A stretch of DNA of 64,000 nucleotides from positions 62,001 to 126,000 of the forward strand of contig JAGXFV010000049.1 in NCBI GenBank assembly GCA_024637095.1. Reading direction: 5' to 3'. This DNA comes from Actinomycetes bacterium (lineage in GTDB: Bacteria > Actinomycetota > Thermoleophilia > RBG-16-64-13). A model generated the notes under the pieces. That model was not told where the DNA came from. It saw nothing but the letters and a program-made list of their open reading frames with translations, and made no database searches. Positions 7,770-16,952 of the stretch are shown here, piece after piece (positions within the stretch are counted from its first letter, which is position 1; each line of letters starts with the position of its first letter). The translations under genes and the position numbers were made by a program.

Positions 7770-10427
7770 CTACGCCGTCAGGTTGCGATAGATTCTGGGC
7801 AGCCGGGTTGGCAGGTGGCTGACGTTCTGAATCACCGTGTAGTGGTATTCGCCGAAGAGGTCGTCCAGGTAGGCGGGGCCTTTAGGGTCGACTGTGATGC
7901 AGAAGGCCTTGACCCCTTTGCGCCTGGCCTCGGCGAGCGCCATGCGAACGTCTTCGGTGGCGTAACGGACATCGCCGTAACCCAGATCGTATGGGCGTCC
8001 GTCGCTGAGGAGGACCAGCAGGCGGGACTCGGCGGGCTCCCCGGCCAGATGATCCGTGGCGTGGCGGAGAGCGGCGCCAAGGCGGGTGTAGTCGCGTGGT
8101 TCGACGCCGCCAATACGGCCGGCGACTTGGTCGCCATAGTCCTCATCGAATGCCTTGATGGTGAAGAGATCGACCCGGTGACGTCCCTCACTGCTGAAGC
8201 CCATGATGGCGTAACGGTCGTCCAGTCTGTCGATGGCGTTCGAGAGCAGCACGAGCCCCTGTTTCTCGACGTCGATGATGCGCCTCCCCGCTTCTACCTT
8301 CTCGTCGGTTGAGTCGCTCATGTCGAGCAGGAAGAGCACAGCGACGTCCCGCACCTTCTTGTCCCGCCTGATGTAAAGCTGATCGGTCATAGGAGCGCCC
8401 GCCGCCCGGTCAACGAGGGCATCTGTCAGGGCGTCCATATCCAGCTCGTCGCCGTCCGTCTGCCTGAAGTAGCGTCGTATTCGCTCTGGGCGCAAACGCT
8501 CGAATTGTCTCTGGATCAGATGGACTTCGCCGGCATACTCCTCGAGGGTCTCTTCCGCGAAGGTGGTTGCGCCGGTGGGCAGGCGACGGCAGCGGACCGT
8601 GATCCAATCCTTCTTGTAGTCGTCCGCCTCGTAATCCCATTCGTCGTACTTGAAGGTGCCGTGCCCCGCATCGTCTTCCGGAGGCGGTTCGTCTTCGAGC
8701 AACCGCTCATCCTCACTCCCGTCGGTGTCCTTGAACATGATCTCCAGTTCGGGCATCACTTCCGCGGGGTGGAAACTCTCCGGCAGCTCCAGACTCGAGC
8801 CGGGCGTCCCAAGGGTGATTCCAGAATCGTCCCCTTCAGCCGCGTGTCCGGCTGCCAACTGCATGCCCAGTGGAAAATGGTCGTGGAATGGCGGATACGG
8901 CACCTCGGCCAGGTCGAAATCCTTCATCCGCCTGGGAGAGCCGCCGTTCCCCTCAAGCCAGAGTTGCTCCATTTGCTCGAGCAGCCGCGCAGCCACCGCC
9001 AAGGCATCCTCCGGACCCGCGGACAGGTCGCGCAAGGCCTTGGTGTTTTCGGTTATCAGGCGCAGATGGGCGTCGTCAGCCAGCAGGCGAATCCCAAAGG
9101 GAAGGGCTACGAGTTGGGCCCGCAGCGTGGCGGGGGTCAAGTCCACCCGCCGGTTGGCCGGAGGCAAGAACTCAGCATAGATCTGCCGAAGAACGAGTTC
9201 GGCGTCTTGCCGCAGACCGGGAAGCGCATGGAAGAGGAGGTTGTCGATGCGGTGATCTTCGGCGAGCCCGACGAGGAATCGCTCCAGCCGTCTCGATGCT
9301 CCCTCTTCGCCGGAATGCCGCTTATCGAGCAATGCCGCGACCAGGCGTTCGTCGCGGAAGCTGCCAAACCGGGTGTGCGCCGCGGAGTGGAGCGCCACCA
9401 GTTTGTAGAGGGCGAGCGGAGAGCGGCCCAGGCATCCGAGCGTCGGACGAATGTGAATCGCTCGGCCGTCATTGAATGCGGGCACGTCCGGGGGAATGGT
9501 CGTGGGATCCAGCACGTCGAACATGCTTCGCACGGTAACCGGCTTACCCAGAAAGGCCTCGAGCAGCAGGCCAATCTTCCCCCTGAATGCCGAGAAGGAG
9601 GTGTGCCGGCAGAGCAACTGCACGGCTTCCTGGCTGCGCTTGGAACCGTAGGACATGTAGAGGACCAGGTCCTCGTCACGCGTGGCGACTTCCAGCCCCA
9701 AGTTGACCCACTCGCGCAGCTGCTCTACGGTCATTCCGGCGAGCAGAGCCGGTAGCGCCTGGAACATCCCTTTGACAGCATGGCGGGAACGCTCCGCCAC
9801 GCGCGCGCCCAATTCTCCGAGAACGGGAAGATCTTCGCGGGACAGCCACTGCGATCCCCGGCCCACTGAGTTCAAGAACCCCTTGGCGGCACGCCAGTCG
9901 GTGTCGAGGAGCAGCAAAGCCTCAGCATGCCAGTCTCGCAGGAAGGGAAAATCGCGTCGGGCGAGGACGGTGGGTGCCTGCTCGAAGTAGGTGGACGCCA
10001 GATCGATGTCGCGCGTCAGTTCGACTCCGCGCGCAGTGACCTCGCTGAACTGCTCGGCGGGAAGAAGCGGTGCCAGGGACTTGGTCATCTGCAGGTAGGC
10101 TTGAACAAGGCGCGGGGAACGGCGGGCGAGGACGGGCACGGTCTCGTGCACCTTTTCCCGGATTCCGGGGTTTTGCCCGAGTGAATCGAGGCCCTCCAGG
10201 GCGTCGGCGAGAAACGAGCGCTTATCCCGCAGGCGTTGAGGTGTCAGGTACTCCGCCAACTCCACCCAAAGGGCGAGGTCTTTGGGTGGCATGACCTCGA
10301 GGTAGCCCCGTTGCGACTCTGCGAACCGGCCCACCTCCCCTTCGAGCGAAGTGGCGAGCCCAATCAGATCTTGCCGCTCTTCTTCGGTTTCAGCGATGCC
10401 GGTGGTGTTATGAGTATTGCCGCTCAC
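7770..10427 (-). CDS. Large VWA-domain protein, CbbO/NorD-like
   Basis: 885 residues. A long helical N-terminal part of about 600 residues is followed by an acidic linker (about 580-610, rich in E and D) and a C-terminal von Willebrand A domain (about 690-885). The MIDAS is visible as DMSDST, a threonine in the DYTRLG segment, and a later Asp in LLSDGRPYD. This is the architecture of NorD and CbbO, which work with a MoxR-family AAA+ partner to insert metal or remodel enzyme active sites (NO reductase, Rubisco). The partner is encoded immediately upstream (19 bases). Neither NorBC nor Rubisco is in the window, and here the downstream genes are GTPases and a UroD-like methyltransferase, so the target may differ. 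Confidence 0.88.
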   Translation of the reverse strand: MSGNTHNTTGIAETEEERQDLIGLATSLEGEVGRFAESQRGYLEVMPPKDLALWVELAEYLTPQRLRDKRSFLADALEGLDSLGQNPGIREKVHETVPVLARRSPRLVQAYLQMTKSLAPLLPAEQFSEVTARGVELTRDIDLASTYFEQAPTVLARRDFPFLRDWHAEALLLLDTDWRAAKGFLNSVGRGSQWLSREDLPVLGELGARVAERSRHAVKGMFQALPALLAGMTVEQLREWVNLGLEVATRDEDLVLYMSYGSKRSQEAVQLLCRHTSFSAFRGKIGLLLEAFLGKPVTVRSMFDVLDPTTIPPDVPAFNDGRAIHIRPTLGCLGRSPLALYKLVALHSAAHTRFGSFRDERLVAALLDKRHSGEEGASRRLERFLVGLAEDHRIDNLLFHALPGLRQDAELVLRQIYAEFLPPANRRVDLTPATLRAQLVALPFGIRLLADDAHLRLITENTKALRDLSAGPEDALAVAARLLEQMEQLWLEGNGGSPRRMKDFDLAEVPYPPFHDHFPLGMQLAAGHAAEGDDSGITLGTPGSSLELPESFHPAEVMPELEIMFKDTDGSEDERLLEDEPPPEDDAGHGTFKYDEWDYEADDYKKDWITVRCRRLPTGATTFAEETLEEYAGEVHLIQRQFERLRPERIRRYFRQTDGDELDMDALTDALVDRAAGAPMTDQLYIRRDKKVRDVAVLFLLDMSDSTDEKVEAGRRIIDVEKQGLVLLSNAIDRLDDRYAIMGFSSEGRHRVDLFTIKAFDEDYGDQVAGRIGGVEPRDYTRLGAALRHATDHLAGEPAESRLLVLLSDGRPYDLGYGDVRYATEDVRMALAEARRKGVKAFCITVDPKGPAYLDDLFGEYHYTVIQNVSHLPTRLPRIYRNLTA

Positions 10428-10445
10428 GCGCCGCCTCTTCTCCGC

Positions 10446-11336
10446 TCAGGCGGGGAAGACAGTTTCCACAAGCTCTTGCAGGGTCTCTAGCATGTCCTCA
10501 TCGTCGGTGAGCGGCTTGACCATGGCCGCGTCGGCCGCCCGCCGGGCCGGCACTCCCGCCTGGATCAGGCGGGAAGCGTACACCAACAGGCGTGTCGAAA
10601 CCCCTTCTTCCAGTCCGTGATCACGCAGGTTGCGAACCATTGCGCCCAGTTCGACCAGTTGTTCTGCCAGCTCTCGGGTGGCACCGGTTTCCTCGACCAG
10701 GATCTCGGTTTCGACGGCCTTGGGCGGGTACTCGAAATCGAGGGCCATGAATCGCTGGCGGGTGGACTGCTTTAGGTCCTTGAGAATGCTCTGGTAGCCG
10801 GGATTGAAGCTGACCACCAGCATGAAGTCCGGATGGGCCTCGATCAGATGCCCCTTCTTCTCGATGGGCAGGATGCGCCGATCATCGCCCAATGGATGGA
10901 TGATGACCGTCGTATCCTTCCGCGCCTCGACCAGCTCGTCCAGATAGCAGATGGCACCGTGCCGGACGGCCGCGGTCAAAGGCCCGTCGATCCACTTGGT
11001 CTCGTTCCCGATGAAGAGATAGCGGCCGACCAGGTCGCTCGCCGTCAGGTCCTCGTGGCAGGCCACCGTCACCAAAGGGAGATCTAGCCGGAAGGCCATA
11101 TGCTCCAGAAAACGGGTCTTGCCGCTTCCGGTTGGCCCCTTGAGCATCACCGGCAGCTTGAGCTCGTGCGCGCGCTCGAATAGCTCCACCTCGTCACGGA
11201 TGGGGCGGTAGTAGGGTTCCTCGGCGAGTCGGTAGTCCTCGAGGGAGAGTTCTTGCCCGGGGTGCAGATGCGTCTTCACGAAATTCACCAGCCCGTTGGG
11301 GATGGACGAGGACAATTGCCCGCACAAGTGACGCAT
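10446..11336 (-). CDS. MoxR/CbbQ/NorQ-type AAA+ ATPase
   Basis: 296 residues. Walker A is GPTGSGKT, Walker B is [11 protein letters not shown], and an RQRFMALDF segment supplies the arginine-finger and sensor region typical of the CbbQ/NirQ/NorQ clade. The C-terminal CbbQ_C region (about 220-296) is present. These hexameric ATPases act with a VWA partner to remodel or load metal into a target enzyme. First gene of the six-gene operon; its stop is 19 bases before the VWA gene. A good promoter-like pair lies 30 to 57 bases upstream. ATG 11336 has only a weak GAGG upstream, so the exact start is uncertain. Confidence 0.92.
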   Translation of the reverse strand: MRHLCGQLSSSIPNGLVNFVKTHLHPGQELSLEDYRLAEEPYYRPIRDEVELFERAHELKLPVMLKGPTGSGKTRFLEHMAFRLDLPLVTVACHEDLTASDLVGRYLFIGNETKWIDGPLTAAVRHGAICYLDELVEARKDTTVIIHPLGDDRRILPIEKKGHLIEAHPDFMLVVSFNPGYQSILKDLKQSTRQRFMALDFEYPPKAVETEILVEETGATRELAEQLVELGAMVRNLRDHGLEEGVSTRLLVYASRLIQAGVPARRAADAAMVKPLTDDEDMLETLQELVETVFPA

Positions 11337-11365
11337 AGAAAACGGCCAGCCTCTGCGAGGCAGGA

Positions 11366-11393
11366 ATTGTATAGGCAGATTTGCCGGTGTCTA
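11366..11393 (-). promoter_or_regulatory. Candidate promoter of the MoxR/VWA/GTPase operon
   Basis: On the minus strand TAGACA (11393-11388) and TACAAT (11371-11366) are 16 bases apart, a near-consensus sigma-70 pair. Transcription would begin near 11359, leaving a leader of about 22 bases before the AAA+ gene. Confidence 0.5.
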
Positions 11394-11471
11394 CTCCTAA
11401 TCAGCGGAACGGTCGACCTGCCCGGATTGTCGGAGACGGCTGGTCGACGGATGGCGATGCATCGGCCCACT

Positions 11472-11513
11472 AACAAAGGGCGGCCCGGCGGCGGGCCGGA
11501 ATCGCCCGCCGCG
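11472..11513 (-). terminator. Terminator of the D-lactate dehydrogenase/larA operon
   Basis: A perfect 9-bp stem (GCGGCGGGC 11488-11496 with GCCCGCCGC 11504-11512) lies 24 bases past the larA stop. On the minus strand the hairpin is followed by more G/C pairing and then CCCTTTGTTAG. It separates larA from the downstream operon promoter. Confidence 0.6.
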
Positions 11514-11536
11514 CCCGTGCCTTCCTGGATGGGCGC

Positions 11537-12829
11537 CTACAGCCGGGGCGCGGTGATCATGTCCCTGTCCGGGACCCGCGGAACCGTCACCGTTCCGTCG
11601 GTGAGCAGCACGACGCTGGCCGAGGGCCCCTTGCGGAAGAGGGCTGCGTCCACGGCCTTCTGCACGTCGGCGAAAGGACGGATGAAGGCGGCCTCCATGT
11701 CCTCCGGAGGGATGCTGGTAACTCCCCAAATCTCAGCCTTTTTGGAGATGTGCGCAAGCCGCGCCGCCTTGTGGTAGCCCAACACATACTCGCCCTTGAT
11801 CGAATCGAGCACCGCCTGCGGGGTGGGCTGCCCCGCCAGGAGATTGAAGAAGGTTTCGTCGCCGATCCCGTGCCGGCATTTGCTCACCAAAATCAGAATG
11901 CCGCCTTCCTTCAGCATGAGAGAGCCGTTCTCGATCGCCTTCTGCGACTGATAGAGGTCGTAGTCCATGGGATACGAAGCCACGGCGATGACGATGTCGG
12001 CGGCCTCGGGGACGTCGACCACGTAGTGCATGTCGGCGTGCTCGACGGCATCTTCGAAGCTCTTCTCCAGCTCGCCCGCGTGCACGGAGTGAATGCGGTG
12101 CTGCCGGTCGATGACCATCTGGATGGAGAAGATGGGCATGTTCCCGGTCTTCTCGCGGAAGATAGCGATACTCTCCATCATGTCTTCGTGAACCGGGTTG
12201 CCCTCCAGCGACAGGATCTCGGCCTCCGGTTCGAGGGCGAGCCGATGGTTTGCCTGCACGGTCTCGAAGCCCGCGACTCCCGGGAAGATCGATTTGCGTC
12301 CGCCGGTGTACCCCGCGAAGTAGTGGGGCTCCACCGAGTTGACCAGCACCAGCCGCTCCGCCTCGAGGACGCGGCGGTTGACCCAGAGCGGTACTCCTCG
12401 CGAGGTCTCCCCCAGGTACTCGAGCTCGTCCTTGTTGCGGGCGTCGTGCGCCCAGACGTGACCGAACCAATGGGCGCGCGCCGTGCGGCCCAGGATCTGC
12501 TCGAGCTCCTCCTCGTTGGGCGGCTTGTGTGTGCCGGTGGCCACCAGAAAATCGACGTCGTGACCCTCGAGGTCCTCCTTAAGAATCTCGAGCAGCTTTG
12601 GTGTCGGGGTGGGCCGGGTCGCGTCGTTGACTAGGAAGAGGATCTTGCCTTTGGACGCAGCCAGAAACTCGGGAAAACTGGGCTGGCCGTCGTGAGAGTC
12701 GAGAATCGAATGCAGATGGCCGGCCTCTTCGCGAACTTTTACCGTCTTGGGTTCGATGATGCCGCGCAGGCGGCGGCGATCGATCTTCAGGGGTACGGTT
12801 CCCATGTCCCAGCGGACGTCTATGTACAT
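11537..12829 (-). CDS. larA: Nickel-dependent lactate racemase family protein (LarA, DUF2088)
   Basis: 430 residues from ATG 12829 (MYIDVRWDMG). The N-terminal domain has the NDATRPTP motif, and the centre carries the PHYFAGYTGGRKSIFPGVAGFETV...NH block. In Lactobacillus LarA this region contains the lysine that is covalently joined to the nickel-pincer nucleotide and a nearby nickel-ligand histidine, both apparently kept here (GGRK and NH). The family racemises lactate or epimerises related 2-hydroxyacids. It follows the D-lactate dehydrogenase gene by 53 bases on the same strand, which suggests interconversion of L- and D-lactate feeding that enzyme. No larB, larC or larE cofactor genes are in the window. 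The open frame extends far upstream into the neighbour but only in shadow. Confidence 0.88.
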   Translation of the reverse strand: MYIDVRWDMGTVPLKIDRRRLRGIIEPKTVKVREEAGHLHSILDSHDGQPSFPEFLAASKGKILFLVNDATRPTPTPKLLEILKEDLEGHDVDFLVATGTHKPPNEEELEQILGRTARAHWFGHVWAHDARNKDELEYLGETSRGVPLWVNRRVLEAERLVLVNSVEPHYFAGYTGGRKSIFPGVAGFETVQANHRLALEPEAEILSLEGNPVHEDMMESIAIFREKTGNMPIFSIQMVIDRQHRIHSVHAGELEKSFEDAVEHADMHYVVDVPEAADIVIAVASYPMDYDLYQSQKAIENGSLMLKEGGILILVSKCRHGIGDETFFNLLAGQPTPQAVLDSIKGEYVLGYHKAARLAHISKKAEIWGVTSIPPEDMEAAFIRPFADVQKAVDAALFRKGPSASVVLLTDGTVTVPRVPDRDMITAPRL

Positions 12830-12882
12830 CGGCTCGCCCCTTCGCTCTTTGTCATCGCCGCGGCTCTCCTGCCGCGCCTGCT

Positions 12883-15819
12883 CTACCTGCCCTGATCGAC
12901 GGCGTAGGCCTGGCAGAGGATTCTGGCCGGATGAATGGCCTTCAGGCCGGTGCCGTCTTCCAACTGCATTCGGCAGGTGCTGCACTCCGTCAAGATAACC
13001 TCGGGTTGGACTTCGGCCACCCGCTCGAAGAGGGGCCGGCCGCAGTCCATCGAGAGTTCGTAGGTATCCCTTTTCATACCGAAGGTTCCCGCCATACCGC
13101 AGCAGCCGGCGTTGAGGTCGGCGACCTCGAGCCCCGGCACCTCGCGCAATAGATCGAGGAAGGCGGCTCCGGGCTTCTGGGCCTTCAGGTGGCAGGGCAG
13201 ATGGTAGGCGGCCTTCATCTCCACCCGCCGGGGCTGCGGCGACCGTTCGGGATGGTCCGCCCGGAACTTGGCCAGGAACTCGCCCAGGTCCCGCGTGGCG
13301 GCGGCCACCACGGCCGCCGCCTGTCCCTCCGGGCTCTCGGTGCCCAGATAGTCGTTGTAGTGCTCCTTGAAGGCAAGGGTGGCCGTGGGCTCGCCGCTCA
13401 CCAGAAGGGCACCGCCCTCGACGGCGGCCTTGGCCCCGATGACGTTTCGGGCTGCCGCCTGCCACGCCTTCTCCCGGTAGCCGTACAGCATCTCGGGGAT
13501 GCCGCTCGCCTGTTGATCGGGGAAGGTAACCTCGATCCCGTGGGCCAGCAACAACGCCTCCATGCACTCCGCCAACGAAGGATCGTGGTAGTTGGCATAG
13601 AGATCGTAGAAGAACGCCACCGAAGCAGCAGATGCCGCCTCGCCCCGGGGAAAGGCCTTGCCCAGGGCGCCGGCGTCCCGTTCTTTGAGCCTTTGTGCGA
13701 AGGTCTTGGCCGCGAAAGGCGGCATGGTGCGCCGGCGGTCGATCCCCGTGACGCCCTCGGCCACCTTCCGCAGGAGCTTATGGTTGGCCAGTCGGCCCGA
13801 GACTGCGGCAGTGCTGCTTCCCGTCTTTGAGAGGCGTTCGGGGTCGCCGAGCAGCCGGTCGGTCGCGCTGCCGGGATGCGCGTCACGGTACCGCGCCTTG
13901 GCTTCCAACATGAGTTTGGGGATGTTGACGTTGGAAGGGCATTCCACGGCGCACATACCGCACTCGATGCAGTAATCCGTGATCAGCTTGAGCTCTTGAT
14001 CCGCATGCGTAGACTCGGGGTCGAGCCGGCCGGAGAGGATGTTCCTCAGCACGTTGGCCTTGGCCCGGGGTGAGGCGTGCTCCCGCTTGAGCGCCTTGTA
14101 TGTGGGGCACATGGTGGTCGCCACCAAGCTCTTGCACTGAGCGCAGCCGTGGCACTTTTCCACCTCGGCCTGGTAGGCACCGTTCTCCCAGGCGAGCACG
14201 GTGCTCTGGTCGTATGTCCAGTAGTCCGCGCCGTAACGCATGTTCTGAGCGGCGCCGCCGCCGATCCCCGGTTGCAGGATTTTCTTGCCGGGGTTCATTA
14301 TCCCGGTAGGGTCGAGGGCGTCCTTGACCTCCTGGAACACGCCGTAGACTTCTTCGCCGTAAACCAGTGGAATCAGTGGCGTGCGCACCAGTCCGTCGCC
14401 GTGCTCGCCCGAGGGCGTGCCGCGCAACTCCAGCACCATCTCGACGACTTCCTCCAGCAGACGTTGCATCTTGGCCAGGTCTTTCGCGTCCTTGAGGTCG
14501 AGCAATGGCCGGGTGTGGACGTTGCCGTCGCCGGCGTGACCGTACATGATCCCGGGGATGTCCATCCCTTTGAGCATGCCGTCCAGGTTCTCCATGTAGT
14601 CGGCCAATACCGAGGGGTGAATGGTGACGTCCTCGATCACCTCGGCGATCCGCTTGGGACCCGGCAGCTTCTGCAGCAGGGGGACGGCGGTCTTGCGCAC
14701 CTGCCAGAGTTCCTCCTGCTCCACCGGATCAAGCGCCCGCTTGACCTCGACGGCGGGGCCTCCGGCCAGCAGGCTTTCCAGGGAGCGCAGCCTCTCGTCG
14801 AGCTCGTCGGTGTCTGCGCCTTCGAACTCGATCAGAAGCGCGGTGTTGGCGCCCGCCGGCAGCATGGCGTCCAGCTTGGGAAGTTGGGTGCGGACGAAGG
14901 TCAGGAAGTTGGAATCCATTATCTCGAGCGAAGTGGGCTTGAGATCCAGAATGGGGAAGACGGCCTCGCCCGCGGCCCTTACACCCGGGAAGTAGGCCAT
15001 AGCGATGGCGCGCTTGCCGGGGAGCGGCACGAGATTGAGGGTTGCCTCGGCGATCAGGCCCAGGCTGCCCTCGGAACCGACGAACAGCTTCTGCAGATTC
15101 ACCCGGCCGTCCTCGATCACCGTCTCGAGCCGGTAGCCGCTGGCGTTCTTCATCACGTGCGGTTGGGCTCGACGAATAGCATCGCCCTTGCTCTCTAGCA
15201 GTGGCAGGATCCGGCTGAAGGCACTGGCGGGGCCACCCGAGCCACCGACCAGTCTCGCCAGATCGCCGTTGCGCGCGACCGTCCCGGCGTCGAAGAGCTC
15301 CCCGCCGCTCAGGGCCATGCGCAAACCGAGTACGTGGTCGATGGTCATCCCGTATGCGACCGAGCGTGATCCCGAGGAGTTGTTCGCCATCATGCCGCCG
15401 AGCGTGCAGTAGTTCTCACTCGAGGGGTTGGGCGCGAAGAAGGTGCCGTAGGCTTTGACGTGCGCGTTGAGCAGGCCCATGACCACACCCGGTTGCACCC
15501 GTGCCCACGAGCCGTCCTCGGCCACCTCCAGAATCTTGTTCATGTGGCGGGTGAAGTCGACCTGCAGGCCGGGACCCACCGCCGCCCCGGCGAGACCGGA
15601 ACCCGCCCCGCGCGGCACGAGCGGCACGCCGTTCTCGGTGGCGTAGGCGACCAGCGCGAGCAGATCCTCGGTATCGCGCGGCGACACCACCCCGATCGGG
15701 GTGATCTGGTAAAGTCCCGCATCCGTGGCATAGAGGTGGCGGGTGAAGCTGTCGAACTCGACGTCGCCACGAAGCTGCCGACGCAGGTCGCGCTCGAGAG
15801 CATTGATGCTGGGTCTCAT
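12883..15819 (-). CDS. FAD/iron-sulfur D-lactate (or D-2-hydroxyacid) dehydrogenase, fused GlcD-GlpC type
   Basis: 978 residues. Residues about 40-230 form a PCMH FAD-binding domain (PRGAGSGLAGAAVGPG, then NNSSGSRSVAYGMT), followed by the FAD-oxidase C-terminal domain with the HAGDGNVHTRP motif. From about 554 there are two cysteine clusters for [4Fe-4S] binding (CHGCAQC and CIECGMCAVECP), and the last third is a CCG-type domain (YHLPCHLKAQ, NAGCCGMAGTFG). This is the YdiJ/Dld2-like architecture that oxidises D-lactate, glycolate or D-2-hydroxyglutarate and passes electrons to the quinone pool or another carrier. Location in front of larA favours D-lactate. The start ATG 15819 has no strong ribosome site. 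Confidence 0.92.
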   Translation of the reverse strand: MRPSINALERDLRRQLRGDVEFDSFTRHLYATDAGLYQITPIGVVSPRDTEDLLALVAYATENGVPLVPRGAGSGLAGAAVGPGLQVDFTRHMNKILEVAEDGSWARVQPGVVMGLLNAHVKAYGTFFAPNPSSENYCTLGGMMANNSSGSRSVAYGMTIDHVLGLRMALSGGELFDAGTVARNGDLARLVGGSGGPASAFSRILPLLESKGDAIRRAQPHVMKNASGYRLETVIEDGRVNLQKLFVGSEGSLGLIAEATLNLVPLPGKRAIAMAYFPGVRAAGEAVFPILDLKPTSLEIMDSNFLTFVRTQLPKLDAMLPAGANTALLIEFEGADTDELDERLRSLESLLAGGPAVEVKRALDPVEQEELWQVRKTAVPLLQKLPGPKRIAEVIEDVTIHPSVLADYMENLDGMLKGMDIPGIMYGHAGDGNVHTRPLLDLKDAKDLAKMQRLLEEVVEMVLELRGTPSGEHGDGLVRTPLIPLVYGEEVYGVFQEVKDALDPTGIMNPGKKILQPGIGGGAAQNMRYGADYWTYDQSTVLAWENGAYQAEVEKCHGCAQCKSLVATTMCPTYKALKREHASPRAKANVLRNILSGRLDPESTHADQELKLITDYCIECGMCAVECPSNVNIPKLMLEAKARYRDAHPGSATDRLLGDPERLSKTGSSTAAVSGRLANHKLLRKVAEGVTGIDRRRTMPPFAAKTFAQRLKERDAGALGKAFPRGEAASAASVAFFYDLYANYHDPSLAECMEALLLAHGIEVTFPDQQASGIPEMLYGYREKAWQAAARNVIGAKAAVEGGALLVSGEPTATLAFKEHYNDYLGTESPEGQAAAVVAAATRDLGEFLAKFRADHPERSPQPRRVEMKAAYHLPCHLKAQKPGAAFLDLLREVPGLEVADLNAGCCGMAGTFGMKRDTYELSMDCGRPLFERVAEVQPEVILTECSTCRMQLEDGTGLKAIHPARILCQAYAVDQGR

Positions 15820-15967
15820 AAGCGTCCAACCATCCTGCTGAGCATTAGGGAACTTGCCATACTACCATCGGCTTCGTTAGCTATTCATGGTCCATTCTGA
15901 GACAATGCGTGCGGGCATTGGCCCCCCGGGCCCCTTCTGCCCAGCGTAGTCGGGAGGAGGTGATCTC

Positions 15968-16900
15968 TTGCTCAACATCTTCAAATCCACTTCGGCCGGA
16001 CTGGAACGGCGCGAGGACTTCGAACCGGGAAGCTGGATCGACCTCGTGGACCCGAGCGAGGAGGAGATCCTCCGGGTGAGCCAGGCCCTCTCGATCCCCA
16101 CCGATTTTCTGCGCAGCCCCCTGGATCCCGAGGAGAAGTCGCGGATCGATGTCGAGGATGACGTGGTGTTGATCATCGTCGACATTCCGGTGATCACCCG
16201 CACCGAGGAGGAGCAGGGATACGACACCATCCCGCTGGGCATGGTGGTGCACCCCAACTTCTTCATCACGACAACCCTGCAGCCGAACCCCATTCTGGGC
16301 GAATTCGAGCGGGGCTCTGTCCGGGGTTTTTCCACCGCCAAGAAGACCCGCTTCCTGCTGCAGGTCCTCAAGGAGATCGCGACCTTCTATCTGCGCTACC
16401 TGAGCCGGATCAACCGGGAGACCGACAAGCTGGAGCGGGAACTGCGCTCCTCTATGCGCAATGCTGAGCTTTTTGATCTCCTCACGCTCGAAAAGGCGCT
16501 CGTCTATTTCACCACCTCGCTTCGCTCGAACGACGCGGTGCTGACCAAGCTGCTGCGCACCGGCGCGGTCCGCATGTACGAGGAGGACGAGGATCTGCTC
16601 GAGGACGTGATCGTGGAGAACCGGCAGGCGCTCGAGATGAGCCAGATCTACTCGAACATCCTGTCGGGGATGATGGACGCCTTCGCCTCGGTGATCTCCA
16701 ACAACCTGAACATGGTGATGAAGCTGCTGACCTCGATCACCATCATCCTCTCGATTCCGACCATGGTGGCCAGCTTCTACGGCATGAACGTGGATCTGCC
16801 CTTCATGGAGAACCCGTATGCCTTCCCCATTACCATCGGCATCGCCTTCTTCCTCTCGGCGTCGGCCGCCTTTCTTTTCTGGCGGAAGGACTTCCTCTAG
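15968..16900 (+). CDS. corA: CorA-family magnesium/divalent cation transporter
   Basis: 310 residues. A large soluble N-terminal domain with long helices (about 1-250) is followed by two C-terminal transmembrane segments joined by the family YGMN motif (ASFYGMNVDLPF). The loop after GMN contains MEN, as in CorA selectivity loops. It should form a pentameric channel for Mg2+ or Co2+. TTG 15968 is chosen because GGGAGGAGGTGA precedes it at ideal spacing. Divergent from the D-lactate dehydrogenase gene, with 148 bases between. Confidence 0.93.
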   Translation: MLNIFKSTSAGLERREDFEPGSWIDLVDPSEEEILRVSQALSIPTDFLRSPLDPEEKSRIDVEDDVVLIIVDIPVITRTEEEQGYDTIPLGMVVHPNFFITTTLQPNPILGEFERGSVRGFSTAKKTRFLLQVLKEIATFYLRYLSRINRETDKLERELRSSMRNAELFDLLTLEKALVYFTTSLRSNDAVLTKLLRTGAVRMYEEDEDLLEDVIVENRQALEMSQIYSNILSGMMDAFASVISNNLNMVMKLLTSITIILSIPTMVASFYGMNVDLPFMENPYAFPITIGIAFFLSASAAFLFWRKDFL

Positions 16901-16952
16901 CGCGGAGAACATTCGCGGCCTGTGGATCGTCCGGCCGTGGGAAGGAGACATC

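Noticed and set aside
8505..9755. 416-residue plus-strand open frame across the VWA gene
   Set aside because: It is a GC-driven shadow of the CbbO/NorD-like gene, with no recognisable motif.
7770..11336. Assignment of the MoxR/VWA pair as norQD for nitric oxide reductase
   Set aside because: No norB or norC is in the window and the operon neighbours are GTPases and a methyltransferase, so only the family level is stated.
12830..13567. Upstream extension of larA by 246 residues into the D-lactate dehydrogenase gene
   Set aside because: The extension is Arg/Gly-rich shadow sequence antisense-frame to nothing known, while MYIDVRWDMG at 12829 is a normal LarA start.
14077..15198. 373-residue plus-strand open frame opposite the D-lactate dehydrogenase
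   Set aside because: Shadow of strongly supported motifs on the other strand.
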